Positions 33,858 to 42,721 of a stretch of DNA of 64,000 bases are shown here, in pieces (positions within the stretch are counted from its first letter, which is position 1; every line of letters starts with the position of its first letter). Made by a program: the position numbers and the translations under genes. The stretch is from a virus. The stretch covers positions 1 through 64,000 of the IMG/VR virus record IMGVR_UViG_3300046642_000884. One strand, given 5' to 3'. The notes beneath the pieces are model-generated. The model did no database searches and had not been told where the DNA came from. It saw only the letters and a program-made list of their open reading frames with translations.

Positions 33858-35083
33858 TATGACTTGCTCTTGAAAAGGTCTCGGAATAGCGGCCAAATTT
33901 CTCGGCTATGACGAACAATACTGGCTCGTAGTTTTGGGTTCTTCTTCTCTTGATAAACGTCCATTACCTTTGGCCAGGGGAAGGCGACGGCCTCTTGCTC
34001 AATCTGGATATAACCAAAAAACTGAACCAATGGCATTAGATCGTCAAGTAATTGTGAAACGTTTGGATTATCTTCAGTTGCGTTATCTCCATCAGTAATC
34101 TGAAGGAAGTATAGATTGGACTTGCTCGGACTATACTTGCTTTCAATCAATTGCTTGGCCAGCTCCAATGCTGTCGATATCACTGTGCCTCCAGTTTGGG
34201 TTGTTGTAAAGAACTCCTCCTCACCGACTTCATGAGCTTCAGCAGTATGAACAATCCATACCAATTCGACTCTTTGATATTTTTTTACCAGAAAGAGATA
34301 AAGCAAATAAAAGAATTTTCGAGCAATCGTTTTTTCGTGTTCTCCCAACGAACCTGAAATGTCCTGAATACAGAACATCGTTGCTGTTGTTGCAGGTTGT
34401 GGGTCTAACGCAAAGTAACGATAGCGTAGATCAAAGGTGTCGATATACGGTATGGCCTTTATTTTGCGTTCCAATTCTTCAATGCGGTCTTGATCAGGAT
34501 CGTCTTTTTCTTCTTCCTCGTGGATTTGGTGTTTGTATGGACCAACGAAAGCCATACGACGAAGGTAAGCGTTTTTCAGGGATTTGACGATTGATAATCG
34601 ACCAGGAGGGCCCTCGATTTGGTATCCAGCATTGACGCGAAGAAACTCATTGACTGTGGCCAGTTCCTTTTTGACGAGGTCCGGCAGTTCAAGGTCATTG
34701 AAAAAGTAGTTCAAGAACTCTTCGGGGGAGATTTGGACGATGAAATCGTCGTGCGAGCCGTCATCAGTAAGACTGCCGCGGCGGCCTGAACCGTCTTCTT
34801 TTTCGGGTTTTGGAATACGATCGCCTCGCTTAAACTCGACATTTCCAGTAACGATATGGTTTTCGGTTTCGCTTCGATCATACGAAAATTTTGGTTCGGC
34901 AAGCTTGCTGTGCGGAACTCTGACTTTTTGATCAGATTGAGCACGAGTATCGAACTTGCCCTCCCCCAGGATTGCGGGAAGCGAGTTTTTGATACTTCCA
35001 CGAATCCGGTTGATGAACTTTCGTCGATTATCGGCGGATCGGTGGGCTTTGTTGGTGGTTCTTGAGTCGATGATTACGGCCAT
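33857..35083 (-). CDS. yeaH: YeaH / DUF444 family protein
   Basis: 408 residues. Basic N terminus, KFSYDRSETENHIVTGNVEF-type middle, then a VWA-like domain: MFCIQDISGSLGEHEKTIAR (about 238, MIDAS-like DxSxS) and FTTTQTGGTVISTALELAKQ. Start overlaps the PrkA stop. In bacteria YeaH works with the YeaG/PrkA kinase. Confidence 0.92.
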   Translation of the reverse strand: MAVIIDSRTTNKAHRSADNRRKFINRIRGSIKNSLPAILGEGKFDTRAQSDQKVRVPHSKLAEPKFSYDRSETENHIVTGNVEFKRGDRIPKPEKEDGSGRRGSLTDDGSHDDFIVQISPEEFLNYFFNDLELPDLVKKELATVNEFLRVNAGYQIEGPPGRLSIVKSLKNAYLRRMAFVGPYKHQIHEEEEKDDPDQDRIEELERKIKAIPYIDTFDLRYRYFALDPQPATTATMFCIQDISGSLGEHEKTIARKFFYLLYLFLVKKYQRVELVWIVHTAEAHEVGEEEFFTTTQTGGTVISTALELAKQLIESKYSPSKSNLYFLQITDGDNATEDNPNVSQLLDDLMPLVQFFGYIQIEQEAVAFPWPKVMDVYQEKKNPKLRASIVRHSREIWPLFRDLFKSKS

Positions 35084-36996
35084 CAGGTGTATTTACGCAC
35101 CCTCATAAACCACTCGACTATCAATCGAGCCTGTCGCGGAGTATATCCCAGGTCCTTCATTCGAGCTACAAAGTCGTCGTGCTTCTTACGATCCTCATCA
35201 GATGATTTCGGAGAAAACGAGATGATCGGCAAAAAGGCTTCGGTGGTGTCGAGAACTTGTCTCTCGATCACATCACGCATCTTTGCATAAGCATCCCATT
35301 TCGGCATTTCGCCCTTATGGCCGGCTTTGTAGCGCAACACGAATGCGACGATTTCATAACGCCACTCGCGAGGATTCGAGATATTCAAGCCTGCCTTCTC
35401 GACCTTTTCTAGCGAGGAATTGATCGCGGCCTTGTCGAGCATAGTTTGAGTATCAGGATCACGATAGTCGGTTTCGCGCAGCCAGGCATCAGCCCAATCA
35501 ACATACTTGTTGAATGTTGTCTGGCAATAATCACCATGAGCCGCTAATAGCGCTGATCGGATTTGCTTCTCAACGAACTCCAGATATTTTTCGTGGAGAA
35601 CACTGTCGAGGAAGCCGAGCAGCTTGGCTTCATTATCCTTGGGGAACTGCTCCTTCATAATCTCCGTCCGAAGCAGATACATCAGATGGATAGGATTGGC
35701 TGCGGCTTCTTCGTGATCGACATTAAAGGTCTTGGAAAGAACTCGAAAGGCGAACCGTGTTGATACTCCGGTCATCCCTTCGGTGACCCCCGCCTCATCC
35801 TTATATTCGGAGATGGGCTTGGCGTTTGGATCGGTGTCCTTCAGGTTTTCCCCATCATAGACCCGCAGCTTGGAATAGAGTGTGGAGTTTGAGGTGTCGT
35901 GCAGCCGCGAAAGCACAGCGAACTTGGACAACATTTCGAGGGTCCAAGGCGCACAAGGAGCGGCACGAAGAGTGGAGTTAGAGATTAGCTTTTCGTAAAT
36001 CCTGGCTTCTTCCTTAGAACGAAGACAATAGGGCACTTTGACCAAGGAGATACGATCAACGAATGGTTTATTGGTGGACTTGTTCTTGAACTGCATCCAT
36101 TCTTCTTCGTTCGAGTGGGCGGCAATAATAGCCTCGAATGGGATGGAGCCGATATTCTCGGTTCCGTTGAAGTTACGCTCCTGGGTGGCGGTAAGCAGTG
36201 GATTGAGCATCTTTAGCGGGGCCTTGAACATTTCCACGAAGTCAACCAAGCCACGGTTGCCGCGACAGAGGCCTCCCGAGTAGTTATAGGCATAGGGATG
36301 ATTCTGCGAGTAGCTTTCAAGCTTGCGAATGTCGATTTTGCCAACCAGCGTTGAGATGTCGGTATTGTTTTCGTCGCCAGGTTCAATCTTGGAAATGGCG
36401 ACTTGATCCAGAATGGATGGATAAAGCTTTTCGACCTTGAGTTGGCCGAGGTCGCCCTTGAGGTCTTTCAGTTTCTGTACTAGCCACGGTGATGGACAAG
36501 TGCGAATGTAGTAGGATGGGATTTTGTATTCTTTCTCGATACGAGAGAGGTCACTGCCCCAGAATACGTTTAGAGGATTATCGAATACCGGAGAGTCTTG
36601 CACGACATAGATTGGCTCTTGTTCCATCAGCAGCTTGAGTTTTTCGACTAGCGATGACTTGCCGCCGCCCACAGGTCCTAGCATATAAAGAATCGACTTA
36701 GATTCTTCGAGGTTCTGAGCGTTGTATTTGATTACATTGACCAGATTGTCGATCACATCCTCGAGTCCATAGAAGTCAGAGAACGTTTCATAGAGCTTGA
36801 TCTTGCGGTTGGAGAAGATGCGCGAGAGGATGGGATCATCTTGAGTATCGATGATCTTTGGTTTACCAATAGCTTTAAGCAGCCGCTCGGCTGCAGTGTT
36901 GTATGATGATGGTTCCGCCCGACAGCGGTCTAGATACTCTCGGAACGAGATTATTTCAGGTTTAGCAGAGTATTTTGTAACGAGAGAATTCAACAT
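35083..36996 (-). CDS. prkA: PrkA family serine protein kinase
   Basis: 637 residues, full family length. AAA+ part: LYMLGPVGGGKSSLVEKLKL (about 104-123) is Walker A and the NRGLVDFVEMFK segment follows; the C-terminal PrkA domain is present (TGVSTRFAFRVLSKTFN). Start at ATG 36996; a TTG two codons earlier and a 15-codon frame at a well-spaced upstream ATG make initiation uncertain. Promoter with internal palindrome and a CTAAATA box upstream. Confidence 0.93.
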   Translation of the reverse strand: MLNSLVTKYSAKPEIISFREYLDRCRAEPSSYNTAAERLLKAIGKPKIIDTQDDPILSRIFSNRKIKLYETFSDFYGLEDVIDNLVNVIKYNAQNLEESKSILYMLGPVGGGKSSLVEKLKLLMEQEPIYVVQDSPVFDNPLNVFWGSDLSRIEKEYKIPSYYIRTCPSPWLVQKLKDLKGDLGQLKVEKLYPSILDQVAISKIEPGDENNTDISTLVGKIDIRKLESYSQNHPYAYNYSGGLCRGNRGLVDFVEMFKAPLKMLNPLLTATQERNFNGTENIGSIPFEAIIAAHSNEEEWMQFKNKSTNKPFVDRISLVKVPYCLRSKEEARIYEKLISNSTLRAAPCAPWTLEMLSKFAVLSRLHDTSNSTLYSKLRVYDGENLKDTDPNAKPISEYKDEAGVTEGMTGVSTRFAFRVLSKTFNVDHEEAAANPIHLMYLLRTEIMKEQFPKDNEAKLLGFLDSVLHEKYLEFVEKQIRSALLAAHGDYCQTTFNKYVDWADAWLRETDYRDPDTQTMLDKAAINSSLEKVEKAGLNISNPREWRYEIVAFVLRYKAGHKGEMPKWDAYAKMRDVIERQVLDTTEAFLPIISFSPKSSDEDRKKHDDFVARMKDLGYTPRQARLIVEWFMRVRKYT

Positions 36997-37032
36997 TGTC
37001 AAAATGCATTTTCCTCGGTGTTATTTAGTCGT

Positions 37033-37060
37033 GTATTACCGATAATTATCGGGTTGTCAA
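37033..37060 (-). promoter_or_regulatory. prkA operon promoter with operator-like palindrome
   Basis: TTGACA (37055-37060), 16 bases, TAATAC (37033-37038). The spacer holds CCGATAATTATCGG (37039-37052), a perfect 14-bp palindrome, so a dimeric repressor could block polymerase here. Confidence 0.75.
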
Positions 37061-37714
37061 AGCTCGAAGGAAGATATCCGCGGCTATTTTTTCATAATCA
37101 CGATTTCTAAATCGTGTAATTTCTGGTTTTTCGTTTTTGACAATCACTAAAATTGTACTCCACGGACAATCTATGGCATACTGTTCTCTAACAAGGATCG
37201 AATAGATGACCGCTTGAAGCATATAAAGCCGAAACTTTTCACTCTTTCGCTCTATGGGTTTTCGCGAGGTCTTGAAGTCAAGTATGGTGTTTTCTTTTTG
37301 CCATTTGACCACAGCATCGGTAGTTCCTGCGGTTTTTAACGTAGCGCTCCATACTGGTAATTCTACTCCATAAACTGTTTCGATGTTTTTATCTAATATG
37401 GGTGTGATGTTGTGAAAAGGTCTTATATCGTTAGGATTAACAGTTTCATCCATTTTCCACACTCGCTGGTTGAGTAAATAACTCTCACATAACTTATGGA
37501 TCGTGTTTCCGTGCTTTCTGGATTCTTGAACTATCCTATCTGCCTCAAGATCGCCAATCTTCTCTCGCCATCGTTTAAGGAAGGTTTTATCCTGCAGATT
37601 GTCGATTACGGTAGTAACACTAGGCACAATACCTACCGGCGTAATATAGCAGCGACCGGCTTTAGTATCTTTGCGGTCCAGCTCTAAGCGAGGGAGAAGT
37701 TGATGATTAAACAT
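37046..37714 (-). CDS. PD-(D/E)XK exonuclease (RecB/MGME1-like)
   Basis: 222 residues. GRCYITPVGIVPSVTTVIDN (20-39), WREKIG and HGNTIHKLCESYL, then TDAVVKWQKENTILDFKTSR (131-150: D then DFK) form the RecB-type nuclease layout found in T4-like phages. Likely acts in DNA recombination or degradation. Confidence 0.8.
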   Translation of the reverse strand: MFNHQLLPRLELDRKDTKAGRCYITPVGIVPSVTTVIDNLQDKTFLKRWREKIGDLEADRIVQESRKHGNTIHKLCESYLLNQRVWKMDETVNPNDIRPFHNITPILDKNIETVYGVELPVWSATLKTAGTTDAVVKWQKENTILDFKTSRKPIERKSEKFRLYMLQAVIYSILVREQYAIDCPWSTILVIVKNEKPEITRFRNRDYEKIAADIFLRALTTR

Positions 37715-37962
37715 TAAAATTTTGCATAGTCACCGAGTGTATTACCGGGGCTTCGTTTATCTATTTCCCGCAGTTTATCTTTGAATGCTTCATCGGTTCT
37801 GGCCGATTTTAGGCCTAAGTCTCCTCCTGAATGCAAAAGAGGGGCACCACACATTACCTCTTCCTCAGGATGCTGTTTTTCATATTCTTCCATCTCCGAA
37901 ATGGACATAAACAGCTCTTTTATTTTGTTGGTTCTTCTGTGGCGAATTCTGTAGGTGGGCAT
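37714..37962 (-). CDS. FmdB-like small protein lacking Cys knuckles
   Basis: 82 residues: MPTYRIRHRRTNKIKELFMS like FmdB N termini, then GGDLGLKSARTDEAFKDKLR and a short conserved end. Common near T4-like phage replication genes; function unknown. One-base overlap with the nuclease. Confidence 0.65.
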   Translation of the reverse strand: MPTYRIRHRRTNKIKELFMSISEMEEYEKQHPEEEVMCGAPLLHSGGDLGLKSARTDEAFKDKLREIDKRSPGNTLGDYAKF

Positions 37963-38078
37963 TTTTCTTCCGCTGTCTTTCCGTTCTTTGGCTTCTTTAG
38001 TTTTTGTGTCCTTCTTTCTCTGAACTTTCGTTTCTTTAAGTTAAAATAATCATCGTCTTGCTTGAACGATTTAGACAT
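37920..38078 (-). CDS. Small basic protein
   Basis: 52 residues, Lys/Arg-rich (LKKRKFRERRTQKLKKPKNG); overlaps the next gene by 43 bases in another frame. AGGAGTAAAA site. Confidence 0.45.
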   Translation of the reverse strand: MSKSFKQDDDYFNLKKRKFRERRTQKLKKPKNGKTAEEKCPPTEFATEEPTK

Positions 38079-38096
38079 TTTTACTCCTTGTTGTTC

Positions 38097-38285
38097 TTAG
38101 ATAAACTCTACAATATTAAGTTCATATGCAACTTGTGTAAAATCATCAGGCTTACCAACAAAAACAACCGGCTTATCTGTGAAAGGAGCATAGTCGGGCA
38201 TACCAAATATTTTGCCGACATCGTTCTGACTAAAAGTCCTTTTGGTGGGAAGATTATCAAACTCGTTTCGCGTCATCTTAATCAT
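38097..38285 (-). CDS. Small unknown protein
   Basis: 62 residues: MIKMTRNEFDNLPTKRTFSQ ... VFVGKPDDF. No domain. Confidence 0.55.
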   Translation of the reverse strand: MIKMTRNEFDNLPTKRTFSQNDVGKIFGMPDYAPFTDKPVVFVGKPDDFTQVAYELNIVEFI

Positions 38286-38287
38286 TG

Positions 38288-38509
38288 TTACCCCCTGAAT
38301 ATTTTGCCGTCCTTTTCAACACAAAAAGCATAATTCGGCACGCTCGGATATAACCACGTTTCCTTGGGCAATAATCTTCGCTTTAAAACATAACCGTCGC
38401 CAAGCTGTCGAACAAACTCATACTCATCTGCGACTGCAGGTGCTATTTTCATAAAAGGCAACGCTGCAATCAGACTAAAAATACCTGTTAATAATGATCT
38501 GCGTTCCAT
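38288..38509 (-). CDS. Small exported protein (Tat-like signal)
   Basis: 73 residues from the ATG at 38509. MERRSLLTGIFSLIAALPFM then APAVADE: twin-arginine plus hydrophobic segment. The rest has one Cys. Unknown role. Confidence 0.55.
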   Translation of the reverse strand: MERRSLLTGIFSLIAALPFMKIAPAVADEYEFVRQLGDGYVLKRRLLPKETWLYPSVPNYAFCVEKDGKIFRG

Positions 38510-38510
38510 A

Positions 38511-38921
38511 TTACCAGCCTGGCCAAGCCTCCTGAATAATCCTTGCATCAATCCCTGGCGGAACCTTCTTGTCCTTCACCACATCAACCAAAAACTCCGC
38601 ATCTTTGGGATGAACTGATTCTAATAAAGTGACGAATAGTGCTTCGCGCTGTTTCTGTTTAAGGTTGGGATTACCGCCTTCCAGGAATATATACATGCGG
38701 CGATATTCGTGTCGAAGGACAAACTCAACGTCTAGTTCCGCACACGGCTTAAATGGAGGAGCGCCATCAGGTAGTAACCAGTTCAAGTTCCTATCGAACG
38801 CCATTTTGAGATAGCCACGCAAGGCCGGCTCATCATGATGGCGGAGTAAAATAATCTTATCCTGTCGGGTAGGAGCCATACAGATTTCTTGAAGTATCTG
38901 ATAAAAGTATTTCTTGATCAT
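38511..38921 (-). CDS. DUF6433-type T4-like phage protein
   Basis: 136 residues. LRGYLKMAFDRNLNWLLPDG, EYRRMYIFLEGGNPNLKQKQ and FLVDVVKDKKVP match a conserved hypothetical family of T4-like phages. Function unknown. Overlaps the upstream gene by 4 bases. Confidence 0.7.
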   Translation of the reverse strand: MIKKYFYQILQEICMAPTRQDKIILLRHHDEPALRGYLKMAFDRNLNWLLPDGAPPFKPCAELDVEFVLRHEYRRMYIFLEGGNPNLKQKQREALFVTLLESVHPKDAEFLVDVVKDKKVPPGIDARIIQEAWPGW

Positions 38922-39343
38922 GTATTTGCGCCTACGCTATTGGCCGACATATCTTTGACGGCGATTTCCTTCACTGTTATGATTCCGGTAGCGTTGTCTT
39001 GATGGAATATATTTTCAGCCAGTTCATGGAACGGGTGCCTTATTCCAAAGTGCATACATACCACCGATCGAATAGTCTCGATCATAAATGCACAAGGTTT
39101 CATTTCGTTTTGTTTATTAAGAACCACTCCCTTTGTTAAGAAGCCTTGTGCAATAACTGGAAGCATCTCCTCCATTATTTGATCTATTCGTTTGATTTTT
39201 AAAAGAGAGGTGGCGTTGTTAATATGTTCAATACTCTTAGGAACATCTTCAGAACGAAGAGCTGATCTGGTTGGATTTACTACTCGGGAAGGCGGAAATA
39301 GTATAATATTGCTATTAGACTGTTTCTTGGGTTTTTTGCTCAT
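38918..39343 (-). CDS. Conserved T4-like phage protein, unknown
   Basis: 141 residues, basic disordered start, then a helical part (FMIETIRSVVCMHFGIRHPF). Its start overlaps the upstream gene by 29 bases. Confidence 0.6.
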   Translation of the reverse strand: MSKKPKKQSNSNIILFPPSRVVNPTRSALRSEDVPKSIEHINNATSLLKIKRIDQIMEEMLPVIAQGFLTKGVVLNKQNEMKPCAFMIETIRSVVCMHFGIRHPFHELAENIFHQDNATGIITVKEIAVKDMSANSVGANT

Positions 39344-39587
39344 TACTCTTATTTATTTTTTTTACCTTATTGAGAGATACGCTTTCACCAAGAAGGTTTG
39401 TCCCACCATTTACTAGTTCCGCTATTCTTTCAGCAGTTTCCTGGAACTTTTGGTTTTCTCCATTTAAAAGAAAAACGCCTGAGCCATACTGAAGTGGAAT
39501 TACTCGTCGGATTTCGTCGTGGTGAAACCATACTGACATACCATTAGAACTATCGTCAGTTAGCAGTGTTAGCTTTATTAGGGTCAT
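39315..39587 (-). CDS. FlbD-like small beta protein
   Basis: 90 residues. MTLIKLTLLTDDSSNGMSVW then IRRVIPLQYGSGVFLLNG; paralogue of 16904. AGGAGAAATA site. Confidence 0.55.
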   Translation of the reverse strand: MTLIKLTLLTDDSSNGMSVWFHHDEIRRVIPLQYGSGVFLLNGENQKFQETAERIAELVNGGTNLLGESVSLNKVKKINKSNEQKTQETV

Positions 39588-39600
39588 TATATTTCTCCTT

Positions 39601-39903
39601 TTATGCAGAAGTCAATTGGATTGAAATAATCTTATCTAATCTAATTGAACGCCAACCAGACTGATCCACATCCCATACATGGATTACTCGGACTTTTTGT
39701 GGTTCGGTTTCGCCTTGAGCTAAGAAATTAGCACGGTCTTGTCGTTCGCTTTCGGTAGGAATCGGCTTATTAAAATAACTTGGCTGTAGAGTACATTTCA
39801 TCAGACGATTGGTGCCATCAACTTTTTCGAATAAAATCTCGAGGACAGCTTTTCGTAATTCGTTTAATATCTCAGTCTCATTTAACTTCATAAAATTAGC
39901 CAT
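39601..39903 (-). CDS. WYL_2 / DUF2693-like beta-barrel protein
   Basis: 100 residues from ATG 39903 (AAAGGATGC ahead). ILFEKVDGTNRLMKCTLQPS and IHVWDVDQSGWRSIRLDKI match the small Sm-like family seen in T4-like phages. Function unknown. Confidence 0.75.
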   Translation of the reverse strand: MANFMKLNETEILNELRKAVLEILFEKVDGTNRLMKCTLQPSYFNKPIPTESERQDRANFLAQGETEPQKVRVIHVWDVDQSGWRSIRLDKIISIQLTSA

Positions 39904-40141
39904 TTTTTTGCATCCTTTCTGCAAGCACCAGTATCATATCTAGATATTGTACAGGTATTTCGTAACCATCAGGGGAAACTATTATTGGGGCGATAGTCGC
40001 ATTTGGGAACTGTTTGATCACTTCATCACGTGTAATATCAACACCAATAACTATTTCCTTGTATTCAACCTTGTGATCGATAAGTTTCGATTCGGCTTGA
40101 TCACAAATTGGACAGTTTTCTCTAACATATATCTTATACAT
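39896..40141 (-). CDS. Glutaredoxin
   Basis: 81 residues. YKIYVRENCPICDQAESKLI carries the CPIC dithiol centre; APIIVSPDG gives the cis-Pro loop region. T4 nrdC plays the same role as donor to ribonucleotide reductase. A TTGACA-N17-TAAGAT match (40131-40159) overlaps its start codon, so use of that promoter for this gene is doubtful. Confidence 0.88.
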   Translation of the reverse strand: MYKIYVRENCPICDQAESKLIDHKVEYKEIVIGVDITRDEVIKQFPNATIAPIIVSPDGYEIPVQYLDMILVLAERMQKNG

Positions 40142-40169
40142 TTTTTATCCAGATGTCAAGCTATTTATC

Positions 40170-40487
40170 TTAAAAACAGACACGCCCCGTTCCGCCTAGG
40201 CCAAGCACACGAGCAGCGCCATCACTGAGGTCAAGCACACGGCCCCGTATAAAAGGACCGCGATCATTAATTCTAACATGAACACTTTTTCCGTGCGCTC
40301 TGACATTGATTAGTGTTCCTATTGGCAAGCTTCGGTGCGCTGCAGTCATAGCGTGGGGGTTGAGTCGTTCCCCAGATGCGGTGTGGTTTCCGGTTTCAGT
40401 TCCGTAATGGCTTGCAATTCCACATTGAGCGTTAGCAGTTCCCATAGAAAAAAGAAGGACTAACACAATACAAATAGTCCATTTCAA
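40170..40487 (-). CDS. rlpA: RlpA-like lytic transglycosylase / DPBB protein
   Basis: 105 residues, signal peptide (1-20), then GIASHYGTETGNHTASGERL, MTAAHRSLPIGTLINV and VRINDRGPFIRGRVLDLS: complete double-psi beta-barrel without SPOR domain. Expected in the periplasm acting on peptidoglycan. Confidence 0.9.
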   Translation of the reverse strand: MKWTICIVLVLLFSMGTANAQCGIASHYGTETGNHTASGERLNPHAMTAAHRSLPIGTLINVRAHGKSVHVRINDRGPFIRGRVLDLSDGAARVLGLGGTGRVCF

Positions 40488-40502
40488 GTCTAGCTCCTTT
40501 CA

Positions 40503-40862
40503 TTATAAAAGTCCATGATATATATCGTCTTGTTCATAGTATTTAGAGTCGAGATACCATGTTAACCAATCGTTTATTTGATGATAAAAAAGACCAGCAT
40601 GTTCTTCTTTTATCGGATTTTCTCCAGTTAAATCACCTAATAATGCTAAATGCAACCATTCGGCCTGTCCATCAATCATTCGACTAATAATAAAGGGAAC
40701 TATTTTATCCCCCATCGTAACAAGTTCTTGATAGGCTTCGCTGTCGGAATAATTTAAATCTGACCGCACCCTGTGATTTTCCCAGATTTTATTCAGCAAA
40801 CCACGCAGATGAGCTGCGATTTTTTGATATTTTAGGTAATCGTCGTAGGTTCCGTATTCCAT
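40503..40862 (-). CDS. Unknown HEAT-like protein
   Basis: 119 residues. YQELVTMGDKIVPFIISRMI and LHLALLGDLTGENPI follow a small widespread HEAT-like family found near mobile elements; function not known. Confidence 0.55.
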   Translation of the reverse strand: MEYGTYDDYLKYQKIAAHLRGLLNKIWENHRVRSDLNYSDSEAYQELVTMGDKIVPFIISRMIDGQAEWLHLALLGDLTGENPIKEEHAGLFYHQINDWLTWYLDSKYYEQDDIYHGLL

Positions 40863-40900
40863 CGCTCATGAAATCCCCTCGTTGGTTGTTCCAGGTATTT

Positions 40901-41107
40901 TTATTTATTCTCTTTTTTCATCCAATACATTGCTCGAACTTGTTCGCCATAGCTTTCAATAGTCTCAGCCCAAAGTTGGCCCTCCCCATAACTCCGACAA
41001 ATCCATGCAGCTATAGCAATTCCGCGCTTCATATCCTCGTTTAATTCTGGGACACCGCCAATTAAGTCAATATCATACATACTGGGTTGTCGGTTAAATT
41101 CTATCAT
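40901..41107 (-). CDS. Small unknown protein
   Basis: 68 residues; ATGA overlap with 41104. Trp-rich end. Confidence 0.5.
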   Translation of the reverse strand: MIEFNRQPSMYDIDLIGGVPELNEDMKRGIAIAAWICRSYGEGQLWAETIESYGEQVRAMYWMKKENK

Positions 41108-41346
41108 ATCTCTACTGTAGCCGGATCAACTTTACATTTCAATGGAACGGGATAACACCAGTGTTGGTTGTGTCTCAGCGGCAATCCGGTAAGCTTTCCA
41201 TCAGTCCACACAATCGAACCAGGGTCAAGGTCGCGTAGCTTGGCGACCCGTTCCCAGAACGTGAAGGCGACGTTTGGAACAGGTTTTAGACGACGGAACT
41301 CGCGGTTTTCGTCCTTAGATAGTCTGATTTCTATTCTTATCACCAA
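41104..41346 (-). CDS. Small unknown protein
   Basis: 80 residues; beta-rich (VIRIEIRLSKDENREFRRLK). No domain recognised. Confidence 0.5.
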   Translation of the reverse strand: MVIRIEIRLSKDENREFRRLKPVPNVAFTFWERVAKLRDLDPGSIVWTDGKLTGLPLRHNQHWCYPVPLKCKVDPATVEI

Positions 41347-41570
41347 GATACTCCCTCTTTATACCATTTAATAAAATTTCGCATTTGCATTATGAATAAA
41401 ATAGATGATAAAAATATTCCACCCCATAATCGAGGAGGAATAAACACGCCAATCCATAACGCCTCAGATAAAGCTGCCAACAAAGGACCACTTTTACGAT
41501 GATTTCCCATTAAAAACAGACCTAACAACAAAATTCCGGCGGCGACGAATTGTAATAATAAATATAACAT
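41340..41570 (-). CDS. PnuC-like short membrane protein
   Basis: 76 residues with three hydrophobic helices (3-20, 29-44, 50-62) and a charged end MRNFIKWYKEG. Similar to one repeat of PnuC-type transporters; role uncertain. Confidence 0.5.
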   Translation of the reverse strand: MLYLLLQFVAAGILLLGLFLMGNHRKSGPLLAALSEALWIGVFIPPRLWGGIFLSSILFIMQMRNFIKWYKEGVSW

Positions 41571-42334
41571 TATCTTGCAAATACCTCATAGCCTGTTTCG
41601 TTGATTCCAATTGTTGCTTCAAATTGAGCTGCTAGGCTTTTTCCCAGAACAGTCCAGCCATCATGCAATACCTTCTGTTTAGTGTGATGTAATAAAATGA
41701 TGGGTTCAACAGTAAAACAATCACCAGGATGCATTCTAACCTCGGCGTTATATCCCTCAGTCAATACGTGTGGGATAGAAGGATTTTCATGAAAGTTTTG
41801 GCCGATACCATGGCCAACAAAGTCTTTCGCCACATACATTTTATTATGAGCTATATATTCCTCGATATATTTTCCAATATCGCCAATCTTGCCTTCAGGG
41901 AAACATTGCTGGATTCCTATCTGGAGCGCGCATTCGGCTACCTCTACCAAATCTCTGGTCTTTTGTGGAATCTGTCCGACTATATAAGTCCGACAAGCGT
42001 CGCCGTGATAGCCGTCTTTTGATTTAAAGGTAATATCAACCGATACAATATCACCATCGTTCAGCAATTCGCCTTCGGCTGGAATACCGTGGCAGAGGAC
42101 CTCGTTTATAGAGGTGCAACAATATCCTGGGAACGGTGGCATTTCTCTATCAAATCGGTAACCATATTGGGCGTTTTTTAGATCATTGTCTTCGCCAAAA
42201 TTCTTAACGAATTGGTCAATGTTTCCAGTCGATATACCAGGTTTAATAAAAAACTTTAGTTCATCAAGACATTGGCTTGTTAATTTTCCAATCTCTCGCA
42301 TCTTCGAGAACTTATACGCGTAGTCAATTAGCAT
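41570..42334 (-). CDS. map: Methionine aminopeptidase type I
   Basis: 254 residues. CTSINEVLCHGIP, VSVDITFKSKDGYHGDACRT (metal ligands D and D), DFVGHGIG (His), FTVEPI (Glu) and QFEATI (Glu) give all five metal ligands. It would trim initiator Met from nascent phage proteins; one-base overlap with neighbours. Confidence 0.93.
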   Translation of the reverse strand: MLIDYAYKFSKMREIGKLTSQCLDELKFFIKPGISTGNIDQFVKNFGEDNDLKNAQYGYRFDREMPPFPGYCCTSINEVLCHGIPAEGELLNDGDIVSVDITFKSKDGYHGDACRTYIVGQIPQKTRDLVEVAECALQIGIQQCFPEGKIGDIGKYIEEYIAHNKMYVAKDFVGHGIGQNFHENPSIPHVLTEGYNAEVRMHPGDCFTVEPIILLHHTKQKVLHDGWTVLGKSLAAQFEATIGINETGYEVFAR

Positions 42335-42522
42335 TACTGATTTCGTCGGTGTTTTTGATATTCATTGGACCAACCATAAGTTTTTATCTGTTTGGCTCGT
42401 CGTTTCAGTTCTTTTCGGTATTGATATTCGACGGTTTGCCACAGCGCCCACCATAATAGTCCGACGACTGTAAGTGGGATTACAAAGAAAAAAAGTAGAA
42501 TATCGAAATAGGTTTCGATCAT
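42334..42522 (-). CDS. Membrane protein with basic tail
   Basis: 62 residues from the ATG at 42522 (overlaps upstream TGA). One helix (DILLFFFVIPLTVVGLLWWA) and a Lys/Arg-rich tail. Confidence 0.55.
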   Translation of the reverse strand: MIETYFDILLFFFVIPLTVVGLLWWALWQTVEYQYRKELKRRAKQIKTYGWSNEYQKHRRNQ

Positions 42523-42593
42523 CTTGTAATAACCACAAGAGCCACGAGGAGGATAATAACTATTAACAGTCCAATCGCATCTATCCAAGTCAT
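42519..42593 (-). CDS. 24-residue membrane microprotein
   Basis: MTWIDAIGLLIVIILLVALV then VITR; TGA overlaps the next ATG (AGATGATC). Confidence 0.5.
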   Translation of the reverse strand: MTWIDAIGLLIVIILLVALVVITR

Positions 42594-42617
42594 GTTTTGT
42601 AGCAGGCTAATAAAAGT

Positions 42618-42713
42618 TGGTTGGCCTCGTCGGTGCTGCCCCGACCCGTTGACGCCCATCTGGCGCTATATTAGAGGTTATAAATCTCCACCGCACGGCT
42701 GGTGCTGAAGCCA
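42618..42713 (-). tRNA. tRNA-like, anticodon probably TAT, abnormal T-loop
   Basis: 96 bases with CCA (42618-42620). Acceptor TGGCTTC/GAGGCCA pairs fully; D-stem CACC/GGTG; anticodon stem GGAGA/CCTCT with loop TTTATAA (one mismatch); long variable arm CGCC/GGCG; T-stem GTCGG/CCGAC with loop GGCAGCA instead of TTCRANY. Transcription start is expected at about its first base. Confidence 0.6.
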
Positions 42714-42721
42714 TTCTTGAT

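Noticed and set aside
40131-40159. TTGACA-N17-TAAGAT match before glutaredoxin
   Set aside because: The -10 overlaps the start codon, so a transcript from it could not carry the annotated ATG; left unlisted as a feature.
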